Program-made: the position numbers and the translations under genes
DNA from: Prosthecobacter debontii
GTDB lineage: Bacteria; Verrucomicrobiota; Verrucomicrobiia; Verrucomicrobiales; Akkermansiaceae
NCBI GenBank assembly: GCA_945873125.1
Contig: CAMCBV010000027.1
Location: forward strand, 1-39,770
Reading direction: 5' to 3'
Length of the DNA stretch: 39,770 nt
Part shown: positions 26,334 to 35,137 of the stretch, one piece after another
Numbering within the stretch: position 1 is the first letter of the stretch
Layout of the letters: each line of letters begins with the position of its first letter
The notes under the pieces: model-generated
Told to the model about the DNA's origin: nothing
Database searches by the model: none
Seen by the model: only the letters and a program-made list of their open reading frames with translations

Positions 26334-26407
26334 TTTCCCTTTTCCCCTTTCTAAAGCGGTTCCCCAGTGTTTTCTCCGCCTTGGATGAAAAACAAATTCC
26401 TAGCATT
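26334..26407 (+). repeat. 75-bp dispersed repeat, copy C (divergent)
   Basis: The most diverged copy. It keeps the pyrimidine tract, CCAGTGTTTTCTCCGCC and the end CAAATTCCTAGCATT (26407). Several changes against copy A are silent in the open frame (GTA to GTT, GCG CTA to GCC TTG); one A or G is missing from the A-run before CAAATT. The hairpin arms are weakened. It ends 8 bp before the sigma factor start. Confidence 0.88.
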
Positions 26408-26415
26408 CAATCAAT

Positions 26416-27149
26416 ATGACGCTTGAAACCTCGAAGTTCACCGGGCTCGCGCAATTCCATACCACTCGATGGTCGGTGGTTGTGCGTGCGCAAAGCCCTG
26501 CCACGGCTGGGGCGGATGAATCTCTCGAGTCGCTGTGCCGGCAGTATTGGCCGCCGCTCTATGCCTACGTCCGGGGCCGGGGCCATCGTTCCCACGACGC
26601 CCAGGACCTCACCCAGCAGTTTTTCGCCCACCTGCTGGAAAAGAACTGGTTGGCCCCTGCCGACCGCAGCCAAGGCAAGCTCAGGTCGTTTTTGCTTACC
26701 GCCATGAAACGCTTTCTCGCGAACGAACGGGACCGCTCCCAGGCGGCAAAACGAGGCGGCCTGTATGCTATCACCAGCATCAACTCCGAAGAAGGCGAGC
26801 AATTGCTGGCATCCGCCGCCACCTTGCCGGAAGAACCGGCGTTCGACCGCGCGTGGGCGCTCACCGTGCTGCAAGCCACACTTCTCCGCCTCCGTGCGGA
26901 ATACGAGCAAGCGGACAGAACGCGCGAATACGAATGGATCAAGCCCGCCCTGACATCATCGCGTGGGGAGATCGACTACGACGCGATCGCCGCCGACCTG
27001 CTCGTTCTGCCTGCTTCAGCGCGCAGCATGGTCCACCGCCTGCGGAAGCGTTTCCGCGAGCTGTTCCGCGAGGAAGTGGCCGGCACCGTGGCCTCCCCTG
27101 AGGAGATCGAAGAGGAAATGCGGGCGGTGATCGCAGCACTGGGACACAC

Positions 27150-27153
<4 letters not shown>
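26416..27153 (+). CDS. ECF-like RNA polymerase sigma factor
   Basis: 245 residues. It has the subfamily N-terminus FHTTRWSVVVRAQS, then sigma region 2 (LCRQYWPPLYAYVRGRGHRS, HDAQDLTQQFFAHLLEKNWL) and a region-4 HTH near the end (DYDAIAADLLVLPASARSMV, HRLRKRFRELF). This type is common in Planctomycetes and Verrucomicrobia and is usually encoded next to a Ser/Thr kinase; here the kinase start overlaps the stop by ATGA. No anti-sigma gene of the usual kind is present; the kinase probably takes that role. GC-rich codon use. No ribosome site is visible: the ATG comes 8 bp after the end of repeat C. Confidence 0.88.
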
Positions 27154-28532
<1,379 letters not shown>

Positions 28533-28699
28533 AACCTCACCGGCACCATGATTCCCACCCCAACCGGACCCTGCGGGAAAAAAATTCATAAATTTCGCCA
28601 CTTCCCGCCACAAACGCCGGCGGATCTTTAAGTAATGGATGAGGACAGGGCCGCCGGATGATCCGAGGACCACGATCCCCAACAACACAACCAACCAAT

Positions 28700-29314
28700 A
28701 TGAAAAAAACAAAATTCCTCAAAATCCTCATTTCCTCCGCCATCGCACTCACCGTCGTAGCAGTGCTTACCCCCCCAAGCTGCATGGAAATCTTTCCGAG
28801 CGATCAGACTCAATATGACGTCAAGAATTACCAGGGCGATGGTCGAATGATCGACAACGGCGACGAAGCCGCTGTGGAAAGATTCAATCTGATTCTGGGC
28901 GAAGTCGACTTTTCCAAAGAACAAACCCTGATCTACAAATTGGGCAATCTGCCTGACGTGAAAACTATGGTGGCAGGATTCGATCTTCGTGATCTTCCCC
29001 CCCTGCTGCCCGATGACAACGGTTCGAAGAATTACAATCTTGCTAGCGTCGGCATAATCCTGAAGACCGCTGAAGGCGAAACGATCTTTGAAAAGACCTC
29101 ACCGCTCTCGACTTGGACATGGTCCGGCAACATGAACGGCCACCGTCGGTTTGTTTACTTGCGCGACGGTAAACCGGTTGAGACATCCAGTTTTGAACCA
29201 AAACCCGGGCAACAGTATATCTTGACCGTCCAAATCAAGCCTCTCGCCGGTTCTAAAGCCGTCAAGCCCGCCGAGTTACGAGTGTGGGGAGGCGGCTGGA
29301 AAGGCCCCCAATAG
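28700..29314 (+). CDS. Putative lipoprotein, unknown function
   Basis: 204 residues from ATG 28700 (MKKTKFLKILISSAIALTVV); an upstream in-frame start at 28658 adds 14 polar residues before the signal and is less likely. The signal ends VAVLTPPSC, a loose lipobox. The mature part is rich in beta strands (YNLASVGIILKTAEGETIFE, TWTWSGNMNGHRRFVYLRDG, QYILTVQIKP) and looks like an immunoglobulin- or jelly-roll-like sandwich. It lies about 170 nt after the kinase gene and may be a target of the sigma factor. I do not recognise the family. Confidence 0.6.
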   Translation: MKKTKFLKILISSAIALTVVAVLTPPSCMEIFPSDQTQYDVKNYQGDGRMIDNGDEAAVERFNLILGEVDFSKEQTLIYKLGNLPDVKTMVAGFDLRDLPPLLPDDNGSKNYNLASVGIILKTAEGETIFEKTSPLSTWTWSGNMNGHRRFVYLRDGKPVETSSFEPKPGQQYILTVQIKPLAGSKAVKPAELRVWGGGWKGPQ

Positions 29315-29333
29315 ACAATTTACTTCTGGCGGG

Positions 29334-29395
29334 AGGCTCCTGAAACAGTAGTCGGGCCGAACCGGAGTCCGACCCAATGGCTCTTTCAGGGGCCT
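29334..29395. terminator. Large imperfect hairpin after the lipoprotein gene
   Basis: AGGCTCCTGAAA (29334-29345) pairs with TTTCAGGGGCCT (29384-29395) over 12 positions with one G-T pair; inside it GTCGG (29351-29355) pairs with CCGAC (29369-29373). It begins 20 nt after the lipoprotein stop. No T-run follows, so it may be a transcript-end stabiliser or a folded recombination-type site instead of a classical terminator. Confidence 0.5.
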
Positions 29396-29402
29396 TCACG
29401 TC

Positions 29403-29420
29403 GAAAGCAAATTCCTTGGC
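29403..29420 (+). repeat. Fragment of the dispersed repeat's 3' end
   Basis: GAAAGCAAATTCCTTGGC matches the 3' end of the 75-bp repeat (AAAGCAAATTCCTAGC) over 13 bp and then diverges. It lies 21 bp upstream of full copy D, as the extra end in copy A lies beside its full copy. Confidence 0.5.
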
Positions 29421-29440
29421 GCCAGCCAAAGCCCTGAGAG

Positions 29441-29519
29441 ACAAACCCTTTTTCCCCCTTCCTAGACCGGCTCTTCAATGTATTCTCCGCGTTAGGTGAA
29501 AAATCAAATTCCTAGCATT
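29441..29519 (+). repeat. 75-bp dispersed repeat, copy D
   Basis: Runs from AAACCCTTTTTCCCC to CCTAGCATT (29519). The hairpin is GTTAGG (29500-29505) with CCTAGC, one arm changed so that one pair is a G-T wobble. The open frame reads NPFSPFLDRLFNVFSALGEK, of the same length as copy A. It is followed by about 130 bp of AT-rich DNA in which I see no gene. Confidence 0.93.
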
Positions 29520-29649
29520 CAATATTGCATAGAAAAAACCTACATAAAAAACAGGTAAGTAGAAAAGAAAAAAATTCTCGCTCGGTAGAGAAATGATCTG
29601 CTACCTATCCCTGTGTCAGCGCAAATGTTTCGCGTAACTCCCCCTGAAA

Positions 29650-29805
29650 ATGATGAAAATAAATTCCTTGAGAATTAAAGCAATTCCATGCCTAACAGTT
29701 AGTGCATTGTTGTCGATTTTCTCCCAGAGTTTTGCGGCTACGCTCACCTGGCCAAACCCCTTTTCCCCTTCCCAGACCGGCTCTTTAATGTATTTTCCGC
29801 GTTAG
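29650..29805 (+). pseudogene. Truncated secreted-protein start, cut off inside repeat E
   Basis: A 51-codon frame (ATG 29650, second ATG 29653) begins MKINSLRIKAIPCLTVSALL and ends its first 34 codons with SIFSQSFAATLTW: a textbook signal peptide with an AxA-like cleavage site (SFA-A). Right after it the frame enters repeat copy E and ends at the TAG in GTTAGG. The expected mature protein is missing, so this looks like a gene whose body was replaced or lost at the repeat. It could also be a real short secreted peptide. Confidence 0.6.
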
Positions 29806-29830
29806 GTGAAAAAAACAAATTCTTAGCATT
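29751..29830 (+). repeat. 75-bp dispersed repeat, copy E
   Basis: Runs from AAACCCCTTTTCCCC to CTTAGCATT (29830). Hairpin arms GTTAGG (29800-29805) and CTTAGC still pair through wobbles. The A-run is one or two bases longer than in the other copies, so the open frame does not stop but runs on through GEKNKFLALRMG into the frame of the DUF2059 gene. Confidence 0.93.
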
Positions 29831-29876
29831 AAGAATGGGTATTAACGTACAATTTAATAAAATAAAAAATCAAAAA

Positions 29877-30743
29877 ATGAAAAAGTTAGTTAGAAATGGT
29901 TTGAGAGAGGTGCTCGCAGCAAGTGTCATCGTCGCAGTGGGAGGGTCGTGCTTCGCGCAGACGGTCGTTTCCAAGCCGCACGCGAATGCGCAGGAGGTGC
30001 AGCACCGCGCCAGGGCGGAGGAATTCCTGAAGGTCTTGAAAATGGAGGAGTCCATCGACCAGGAATTTGCGCTGGCGAGCCAGATGCTCCCGGCGCAGAT
30101 GGCTACGATGGGCAAGTGTGTGCCGGGCGACATTAAACAGCTTGAACAAATAATGAATCAACTTAAAAAAGAAATGAGCTGGGACAATATAAAGGGCGAA
30201 TACATCAAACTGTACACAGAAACCTTCTCCGAGCACGAGTTGAAGGAGCTTGTTGCCTTCTACATGTCGCAGTCCGGCCAGGCAAACATAAAAATGCAGG
30301 AGCAAGCACAGATGCAGTTGGCAGAGATCGTAAATAAGGTATCTGATGAACCCGCTCCGCAATCATCAGGTTCTGCACTCAAGACGGTGAGCGCTCAGGA
30401 GGCGCAGCGCCGCGCCATGGCTGAAGAACTCCTGAAGGATATGAAAGTGCAGGAGCAAATGGACCAGTTAGGCAAGACGAAGGATTGGGACAACATGAAG
30501 GGTAAAATCATCAAGCTGTACACGGAAATGTATACCGAGCAGGAGTTGAAGGATATTCTCGCCTTCCTCAAGTCGCCGACCGGCAAGGCATTCATAAAGA
30601 AGCAGCCGGATTTGGAGTTGCGATCTGCGAAGTTATCCAGTGAAATCATGATGCGGGCTGTGGAAATAATTCAGCCTAAGACGGACGAACCGGCAAAGGC
30701 GGAGGAGGGTTCCACTCCCAAGGTTAAACAACAAAAGCCATGA
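29877..30743 (+). CDS. Secreted protein with two DUF2059-like repeats
   Basis: 288 residues from ATG 29877 (MKKLVRNGLREVLAASVIVA), giving a standard signal peptide ending GGSCFAQ; an in-frame ATG at 29835 would add 14 polar residues. The mature protein holds two related halves: EEFLKVLKMEESIDQEF ... YIKLYTETFSEHELKELVAF, and EELLKDMKVQEQMDQLG ... IIKLYTEMYTEQELKDILAF. Each half has the DUF2059 helical signature (YTETFSEHELKELVAFYMSQ SG), and the second lacks about 30 residues between its helices. The function of DUF2059 is unknown; it is usually periplasmic. The C-terminus is Lys/Glu-rich and disordered. Confidence 0.8.
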   Translation: MKKLVRNGLREVLAASVIVAVGGSCFAQTVVSKPHANAQEVQHRARAEEFLKVLKMEESIDQEFALASQMLPAQMATMGKCVPGDIKQLEQIMNQLKKEMSWDNIKGEYIKLYTETFSEHELKELVAFYMSQSGQANIKMQEQAQMQLAEIVNKVSDEPAPQSSGSALKTVSAQEAQRRAMAEELLKDMKVQEQMDQLGKTKDWDNMKGKIIKLYTEMYTEQELKDILAFLKSPTGKAFIKKQPDLELRSAKLSSEIMMRAVEIIQPKTDEPAKAEEGSTPKVKQQKP

Positions 30744-30786
30744 GCGCAGGGATGCTCTGAGGTGTTCGCGGGGAGGGGGGTGGGGA

Positions 30787-30863
30787 CAACCCCCTTTTCC
30801 CCTTCCCAGAGCGGCTCTCCAGTGTATTCTCCACTTTAGGTGAAAAAGCAAATTCCCAGCATT
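30787..30863 (+). repeat. 75-bp dispersed repeat, copy F
   Basis: Runs from CAACCCCCTTTTCCCC to CCCAGCATT (30863), the right-most copy. The hairpin arms (TTTAGG and CCCAGC) no longer pair well. The frame reads PLFPFPERLSSVFSTLGEK and continues open past the repeat because TAG has become CAG. The next gene is on the opposite strand and ends 8 bp further on, so this copy is not upstream of a gene start. Confidence 0.93.
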
Positions 30864-30870
30864 TATTCAT

Positions 30871-31902
30871 TCAAAAATCCCACCGGTGCGACTCAGCTAC
30901 CCATTGATAGCCTTTGCGGCCGTTGGGGATGATCACGCCTAGGCCGGGCCAGGGGAGGTGGAAGCCGTAGATGCGCTCACGGGTTGCGGCGATTTCTTCG
31001 AAGATTTTTTTCCGTGTGGCGATCGCGACTTGCGGGTTGTGATCAAAGTCGATGAACCATTCTGGATTCTCAAACATCAGCACATGGTTGTGCGCGAGGT
31101 CGGAAATGTGCAGGAGGGATTCACCCTCGGATTTGATGCGGAAGACCGCGTGACCATCGGTGTGGCCGGGGGCGGATAGGATCGTGATCGCACCATCGAG
31201 GATCTGGTCGCCGTTCTTATGGATGACGAGGTTGGGCTGCAGGGTGTCGAAGGAGCCACGGACGTTTTGGATCATCTTGGGGATGTCGTCGGTGCGGTGG
31301 GATTTTGAAAAGTCGGGTTCCTTAGAGCGCCAGAAGTCGAGTTCCTCACGGAGCACGTGGACAGCGGCGTTGGGGAAAAGAATTTTTCCGCCGCTCGCGA
31401 GGCCGCCGATATGGTCGATATGTGAGTGGCTGAGCATGGCGTGGGTGACATCGGCGAAGGCGATCCCGATAGATTCCATCGCGTTGGCAAGCCAGCCCCA
31501 GGTCGCTTTTTGGTGTGGGCCGAAACCTGCATCCACGAGAATGACTTCCTTGTCTTTCCGTAGGAGCAGGATGTTTACGTAGAGCGTCATGTCATCGGGG
31601 CGTTCGCCGAGAGCTGTTAGAGCTTTCGACATCTCGGGTCTGTTGGCAGGTGGCCACATTCTGCTGTTCACTCCCTTGGTGAACGTGCCATAGCCGTCGC
31701 TAATGGACCATGCCTCGAATTTTCCGATTGAGAACTTGTAGATATAGGGGTTGGCGATGGTTTTTTCCGGAATCGCGTTGCCTGCAGCATCGGTCGCGGC
31801 CTGTTTGGCAGAGAGAGTTGCAGCAAGGCCGAGGGTAGCGAAGGTAACGCCCAAGCCGCCGATGAAATCACGGCGTGAAGGTTCCGTATGAAGTTTTTCC
31901 AT
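30871..31902 (-). CDS. Tat-exported metallo-beta-lactamase-fold hydrolase
   Basis: 343 residues. The N-terminus has a twin-arginine signal (SRRDFIGGLGVTFATLGLAA). The metallo-beta-lactamase motif HSHIDH is at 159-164 (LSHSHIDHIGG), with the further ligands in SAPGHTDGHAVF and the VDAGFG turn at 123-128. The domain resembles the quorum-quenching lactonase / glyoxalase-II-like group, acting outside the cytoplasmic membrane; the substrate cannot be told. The gene is convergent with the DUF2059 gene and its 3' end touches repeat F. Confidence 0.88.
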   Translation of the reverse strand: MEKLHTEPSRRDFIGGLGVTFATLGLAATLSAKQAATDAAGNAIPEKTIANPYIYKFSIGKFEAWSISDGYGTFTKGVNSRMWPPANRPEMSKALTALGERPDDMTLYVNILLLRKDKEVILVDAGFGPHQKATWGWLANAMESIGIAFADVTHAMLSHSHIDHIGGLASGGKILFPNAAVHVLREELDFWRSKEPDFSKSHRTDDIPKMIQNVRGSFDTLQPNLVIHKNGDQILDGAITILSAPGHTDGHAVFRIKSEGESLLHISDLAHNHVLMFENPEWFIDFDHNPQVAIATRKKIFEEIAATRERIYGFHLPWPGLGVIIPNGRKGYQWVAESHRWDF

Positions 31903-32043
31903 GTTAAAATAACGATGGGTGGGAGGTTAAAGTTTCACGGTAGCGTGAGGAAGGTTATTTCTAGGGAATGTATGAGTATGATACTAATTCAATGATAATA
32001 GGTTAAAAGATGGAAAAATAATCTTTAAAAGAGGGGAATAAAG

Positions 32044-32054
32044 GGTAATATACC
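32044..32054. promoter_or_regulatory. Short dyad before vapB, possible autoregulatory operator
   Basis: GGTA (32044-32047) and TACC (32051-32054) flank a 3-nt centre, 3 nt before the vapB ATG. VapBC complexes usually repress their own promoter by binding such inverted repeats, but this one is short and could be chance. Confidence 0.3.
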
Positions 32055-32057
32055 TAT

Positions 32058-32264
32058 ATGAAACTGACCGTTGAAATCGACGATGAAATTTTGGCCAATG
32101 CCATGAAGTTAACCGGCGAGACCAAGAAGAGTCCGGCGCTGGCAAAAGCTGCCACGGAATATGTGAAGCGGGAGATGGTCAAAAAATTCGCAGCGATGGT
32201 GATGGAAGGTCAGTTTGAGGATTATCCAATGACCAATGATGAACTGGAGGCGGTGGATCGCTGA
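32058..32264 (+). CDS. vapB: VapB-type antitoxin
   Basis: 68 residues: MKLTVEIDDEILANAMKLTG, then ETKKSPALAKAATEYVKREM, and an acidic tail (QFEDYPMTNDELEAVDR). The N-terminal strand plus helix-turn-helix is the ribbon-helix-helix DNA-binding layout of type II antitoxins (DUF2191-like). The tail is the part expected to wrap around the toxin. The stop is 2 nt before the toxin start, the standard order. Confidence 0.85.
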   Translation: MKLTVEIDDEILANAMKLTGETKKSPALAKAATEYVKREMVKKFAAMVMEGQFEDYPMTNDELEAVDR

Positions 32265-32266
32265 GT

Positions 32267-32686
32267 ATGGTGATCATTGATACCAGTGCGTGGGTGGAGT
32301 TTTTCCGCAGGGATGGCGATCTGCATGTGAAGATGGCAGTTAAAGGGCTGTTAGATGAATACGAGGGTGCGTTATGTGGACCCGTGGAGATGGAGTTTCT
32401 GGGTGGGGCGCGTGAAAACGAAATGCCGCGAATCAAGAAATGGTTTGATCTCATCCCTTACGTGCGGAATGACCTGAAGATCTGGCGCGAAGCGGCGGTA
32501 AATTTTGCGAAGCTGAAAGCGAAGGGTTACACGATTCCGTGGAATGACATTCTGATTGGGACGATTTCGAAAAATCAAATGATTAGGGTTTATGCGAAGG
32601 ATAAGCATTTCGTTGTGATGGCTGAGGTGTTTGGGGTTATGCTGTATCAACCGGGGTATAACGGGATGTATAATCCAGAGGGCTGA
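32267..32686 (+). CDS. vapC: VapC-type PIN-domain ribonuclease toxin
   Basis: 139 residues of the PIN fold. The acidic residues expected at the active site are all present: Asp5 (IIDTSAWVEFF), Glu41 or Glu43 (CGPVEMEFLGG), Asp94 (IPWNDILIGTI) and Asp112 (YAKDKHF). VapC toxins cut specific RNAs, commonly initiator tRNA or the 23S sarcin-ricin loop. It is intact and paired with VapB, so the pair may be functional. Confidence 0.9.
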   Translation: MVIIDTSAWVEFFRRDGDLHVKMAVKGLLDEYEGALCGPVEMEFLGGARENEMPRIKKWFDLIPYVRNDLKIWREAAVNFAKLKAKGYTIPWNDILIGTISKNQMIRVYAKDKHFVVMAEVFGVMLYQPGYNGMYNPEG

Positions 32687-32699
32687 ATGCTCCGTATTT

Positions 32700-32742
32700 G
32701 GATTTGACGGATCTGTCAGTTCTGACTGATTGGACGGATCGT
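32700..32742 (+). repeat. GATCTGACxGATyGGACGGATC-type repeat cluster 1 (before start)
   Basis: Several degenerate ~9-bp units of GAT(C/T)NGAC(N)GAT run up to the ATG of the four-helix protein. The same units recur inside that gene at 33108-33157 and 33352-33399. Confidence 0.7.
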
Positions 32743-33528
32743 ATGAATTCTCCCCACAAAAAGCTCCGCCCTAGCGGCGGTTATAGGAAGACCGCTAGTT
32801 TTCAAACTACGACACTGATTTATGATGCAACCGTGTGGTTTTGTGAGAAGTTTTTAGACTCACGATCCCGGACGGTTGATCAAATGGTGCAGGCTGCACG
32901 TTCAGGTCGGCAGAATATCGCGGAGGGAAGCCGTGCATCCGCGACGAGTTCGCAGACTGAGCTGCGTTTGGTCAATGTGGCGCGTGCGAGCCTCGAAGAG
33001 CTCTTGCTGGACTATGAGGATTTTCTGCGGCATCGGCGGCTGCAGCAGTGGGATGTGGGTGGTGTGGAGGCCAGTGCTGTAAGAGCGGTTCCGCGCAATT
33101 TTAAGAAAGATCAGTCAGATCGGACGGATCCGTCGGATCTGACTGATCTAACAGATGCGAAGCGCTGGGCATTGTATTCTCGTTGGCTGGATGCGGATGA
33201 TGCAGCCGTGCGTGCGAACGCGGTGATATGCCTGATTCACCAAGCGAACTTTCTTCTGGATCGTCAGATTACCGCTTTGGAGGCAGCCTTTGTGGAGGGT
33301 GGAGGTTACTCCGAGCAGTTGGCCACGGCACGCATGGCGGAGCGGAGAAAGAAAGATCAGTCTGATCGGACGGATCAGGTAGATCAGACCGATCTGAAAA
33401 AGATTCCCATGTTTAGGCTCTGTGGAGGCCTTATGTCCTTACGCACCGCAAAAGGCGGGAAGAATCCTGGGAGCCAGTTTTGGGGCTGCGTGGGTTATCC
33501 CATTTGCAAGGGAACATCTCCGCTCTAG
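32743..33528 (+). CDS. Four-helix bundle suffix-domain protein with topoisomerase-type C4 zinc finger
   Basis: 261 residues from ATG 32743. The N-terminus has the family pattern RPSGGYRKTASFQTTTLIYD, ATVWFCEKFLDSRSRTVDQM, VQAARSGRQNIAEGS, and RASLEELLLDYEDFLR. This is the S23-related four-helix bundle (also seen as Avd in diversity-generating elements and as rRNA intervening-sequence protein) with the 'suffix' part. The C-terminus (FRLCGGLMSLRTAKGGKNPG SQFWGCVGYPICKG) is a topoisomerase-like C4 zinc finger. Two low-complexity DxTD segments split the middle and late parts (residues about 123-140 and 206-219). No reverse transcriptase is nearby. Function unknown; it belongs to a lineage-specific group. 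Confidence 0.8.
   Translation: MNSPHKKLRPSGGYRKTASFQTTTLIYDATVWFCEKFLDSRSRTVDQMVQAARSGRQNIAEGSRASATSSQTELRLVNVARASLEELLLDYEDFLRHRRLQQWDVGGVEASAVRAVPRNFKKDQSDRTDPSDLTDLTDAKRWALYSRWLDADDAAVRANAVICLIHQANFLLDRQITALEAAFVEGGGYSEQLATARMAERRKKDQSDRTDQVDQTDLKKIPMFRLCGGLMSLRTAKGGKNPGSQFWGCVGYPICKGTSPL
33108..33157 (+). repeat. DxTD-coding repeat cluster 2, inside the four-helix gene
   Basis: Units such as GATCAGTCAGATCGGACGGA encode KDQSDRTDPSDLTDLTD in frame. The cluster is internally palindromic in parts (GGATCC, GATCTGAC with GTCAGATC) and interrupts the family domain without shifting the frame. Confidence 0.75.
33352..33399 (+). repeat. DxTD-coding repeat cluster 3, inside the four-helix gene
   Basis: Begins with almost the same sequence as cluster 2 (AAAGATCAGTCTGATCGGAC) and encodes KDQSDRTDQVDQTDL in frame, between the helical part and the C4 zinc finger. 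Confidence 0.75.
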
Positions 33529-33535
33529 TTGAGAC

Positions 33536-34978
33536 TCACGTTCCGCAAAATGTGTTTTTCACACATTGCTCAGGGTGCGGTGCGAGTTCCAGATCTGCAT
33601 ACGCTGGATTCTCATCGAACGGTTTTGTTAGAGCATCGGCCAGGCGATGGAAGAGCGAAAAATCGTTTTGGTAGGCAGCTTGGATCGCTTCTTCGATGCG
33701 GTGGTTGCGCGGGATGAGAATCGGGCTGTGCGCCTGCATGATGGCGGAATAGTTTTCTGATTTTCTCATCGACTCCCAATCGGAGATCCAGCGTTCGTTA
33801 ATCATTTGATCGAGGTTGGATCGCGCATCATGTTTGGCGAAGAGCGTGAGGTGTCGGAAAAATAAAGTGAAGTCGATGCTTTCTTTCGTCAGTGCACCGA
33901 GGGTGGATTTCAGAAATGCCATGCGGGTGTCCGGATCTAACAGTTCGCTGAGACCGAGTTTTTTGCTGAAACGGTCGAGATAGATGGATTGGAAATGGTG
34001 GATGAATTTTTCCAAGGCGGCTTGGGCGAGTTCCTTCGCGCGTTCCGGGGACGGGTCAAGGATGGGCAGCAAGGTTTCGGCGAGACGCGTCAGGTTCCAA
34101 TGTGCGATGGTGGGTTGGTTGCCCCATGCGTAGCGGCCGTTGCGATCAATGAAACTGAAAACTTTATCTGGATGAAAGGTATCCATAAACGCACAAGGGC
34201 CGTAATCGATGGTTTCACCTGAGACCGCACAATTGTCGGTATTCATCACCCCGTGGATGAAACCGAGTGGCAGCCATTTCGCGACTATCAAGGCTTGGGA
34301 TTGAATGACGTTTTCAAGAAAGGCAAGGGCAGGGTTTTTCGCATCGGCGGCCTGAGGATAATGACGATCGATGCAGTAATCGGTGAGGATCCGGATCGCT
34401 TCGTTATCCTGGCGAGCGGCAAAGTATTGAAAGGTGCCGACGCGGATGTGGCTGGAGGCGACACGGGTGAAGATACCGCCGGGTGCAGGTTCTTCTCGCT
34501 CGACGGTTTCACCGGTGTAAACGGCAGCGAGCGCGCGGGTTGTGGGGACGCCGAGAGCGTGCATCGCCTCGCTGACGAGGTATTCGCGCAATACAGGACC
34601 AAGGGCTGATTTTCCATCGCCGCCGCGTGAAAAAACGGTTCGACCTGATCCCTTGAGCTGGATGTCACGGCGCATGCCGTGGATGTCGACAACTTCACCT
34701 AGCAGGATGGCGCGACCATCACCCAGTTGTGGAACGAAGCCACCGAATTGATGTCCGGCATAGGCTTTGGCGATAGGCTCTGCGCCCTCGGGAATTTCAT
34801 TTCCGGAAAACGTGGCGCACGCGGCGGGTGAGTTCAGCCATGAGGGATCAATCCCAAGTTCTTTCGCCAGCGCGGGGTTGGTGCGGATTAACACAGGCTC
34901 TGGAGCACCCGCGGGATTTTGTTTCGAAAAGAAGCGCGCTGGGAGATGTGCATAAGTGTTTTGGAAGGGAATTCCCAT
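33536..34978 (-). CDS. selO: Protein adenylyltransferase SelO
   Basis: 480 residues of the SelO/YdiU pseudokinase family, which attaches AMP from ATP to protein Ser/Thr/Tyr. Family motifs: KAYAGHQFGGFVPQLGDGRA, IQLKGSGRTVFSRGGDGKSA and HGVMNTDNCAVSGETIDYGP. The C-terminus retains the Cys region (HPEQCVKNTFCGT) where eukaryotic SelO carries selenocysteine. Length matches bacterial members. It is convergent with the four-helix protein; the stops are 8 bp apart. Confidence 0.95.
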   Translation of the reverse strand: MGIPFQNTYAHLPARFFSKQNPAGAPEPVLIRTNPALAKELGIDPSWLNSPAACATFSGNEIPEGAEPIAKAYAGHQFGGFVPQLGDGRAILLGEVVDIHGMRRDIQLKGSGRTVFSRGGDGKSALGPVLREYLVSEAMHALGVPTTRALAAVYTGETVEREEPAPGGIFTRVASSHIRVGTFQYFAARQDNEAIRILTDYCIDRHYPQAADAKNPALAFLENVIQSQALIVAKWLPLGFIHGVMNTDNCAVSGETIDYGPCAFMDTFHPDKVFSFIDRNGRYAWGNQPTIAHWNLTRLAETLLPILDPSPERAKELAQAALEKFIHHFQSIYLDRFSKKLGLSELLDPDTRMAFLKSTLGALTKESIDFTLFFRHLTLFAKHDARSNLDQMINERWISDWESMRKSENYSAIMQAHSPILIPRNHRIEEAIQAAYQNDFSLFHRLADALTKPFDENPAYADLELAPHPEQCVKNTFCGT

Positions 34979-34992
34979 GGCGGGACTGTAGT

Positions 34993-35024
34993 CCGAAAGT
35001 ATGAAAGTCTCAAAGTCTGAAAGT
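34993..35024 (+). repeat. 8-bp tandem repeat (NNNAAAGT x4)
   Basis: CCGAAAGT-ATGAAAGT-CTCAAAGT-CTGAAAGT, four units in a row, 15 bp upstream of the selO start on its own side. The invariant AAAGT is the complement of the ACTTT in the array at 35087. Confidence 0.8.
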
Positions 35025-35086
35025 CGCTAAAGACGTTGGAATCGATCAGTTTGTTAAAAATAAATCGCACAAGCGGTTCTGGATAA

Positions 35087-35112
35087 GACTTTTGACTTTT
35101 GACTTTTGACTT
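35087..35112 (+). repeat. 7-bp tandem repeat (GACTTTT x3.7)
   Basis: Three exact GACTTTT units and a partial fourth (GACTT), 26 bp before the miaA start. With the AAAGT array at 34993 it could form a long-looped inverted structure between two divergent genes. An isolated similar stretch lies at 18801-18817 (CAAGTCTCAAAGTTCAA). Confidence 0.88.
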
Positions 35113-35137
35113 CGGTCCGGTGCTGCTTGAACTAGTC

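Noticed and set aside
32743..33528. Diversity-generating retroelement (Avd-like four-helix protein)
   Set aside because: No reverse transcriptase, template repeat or variable C-type-lectin target is in the window; the protein has the suffix and zinc-finger layout, not Avd.
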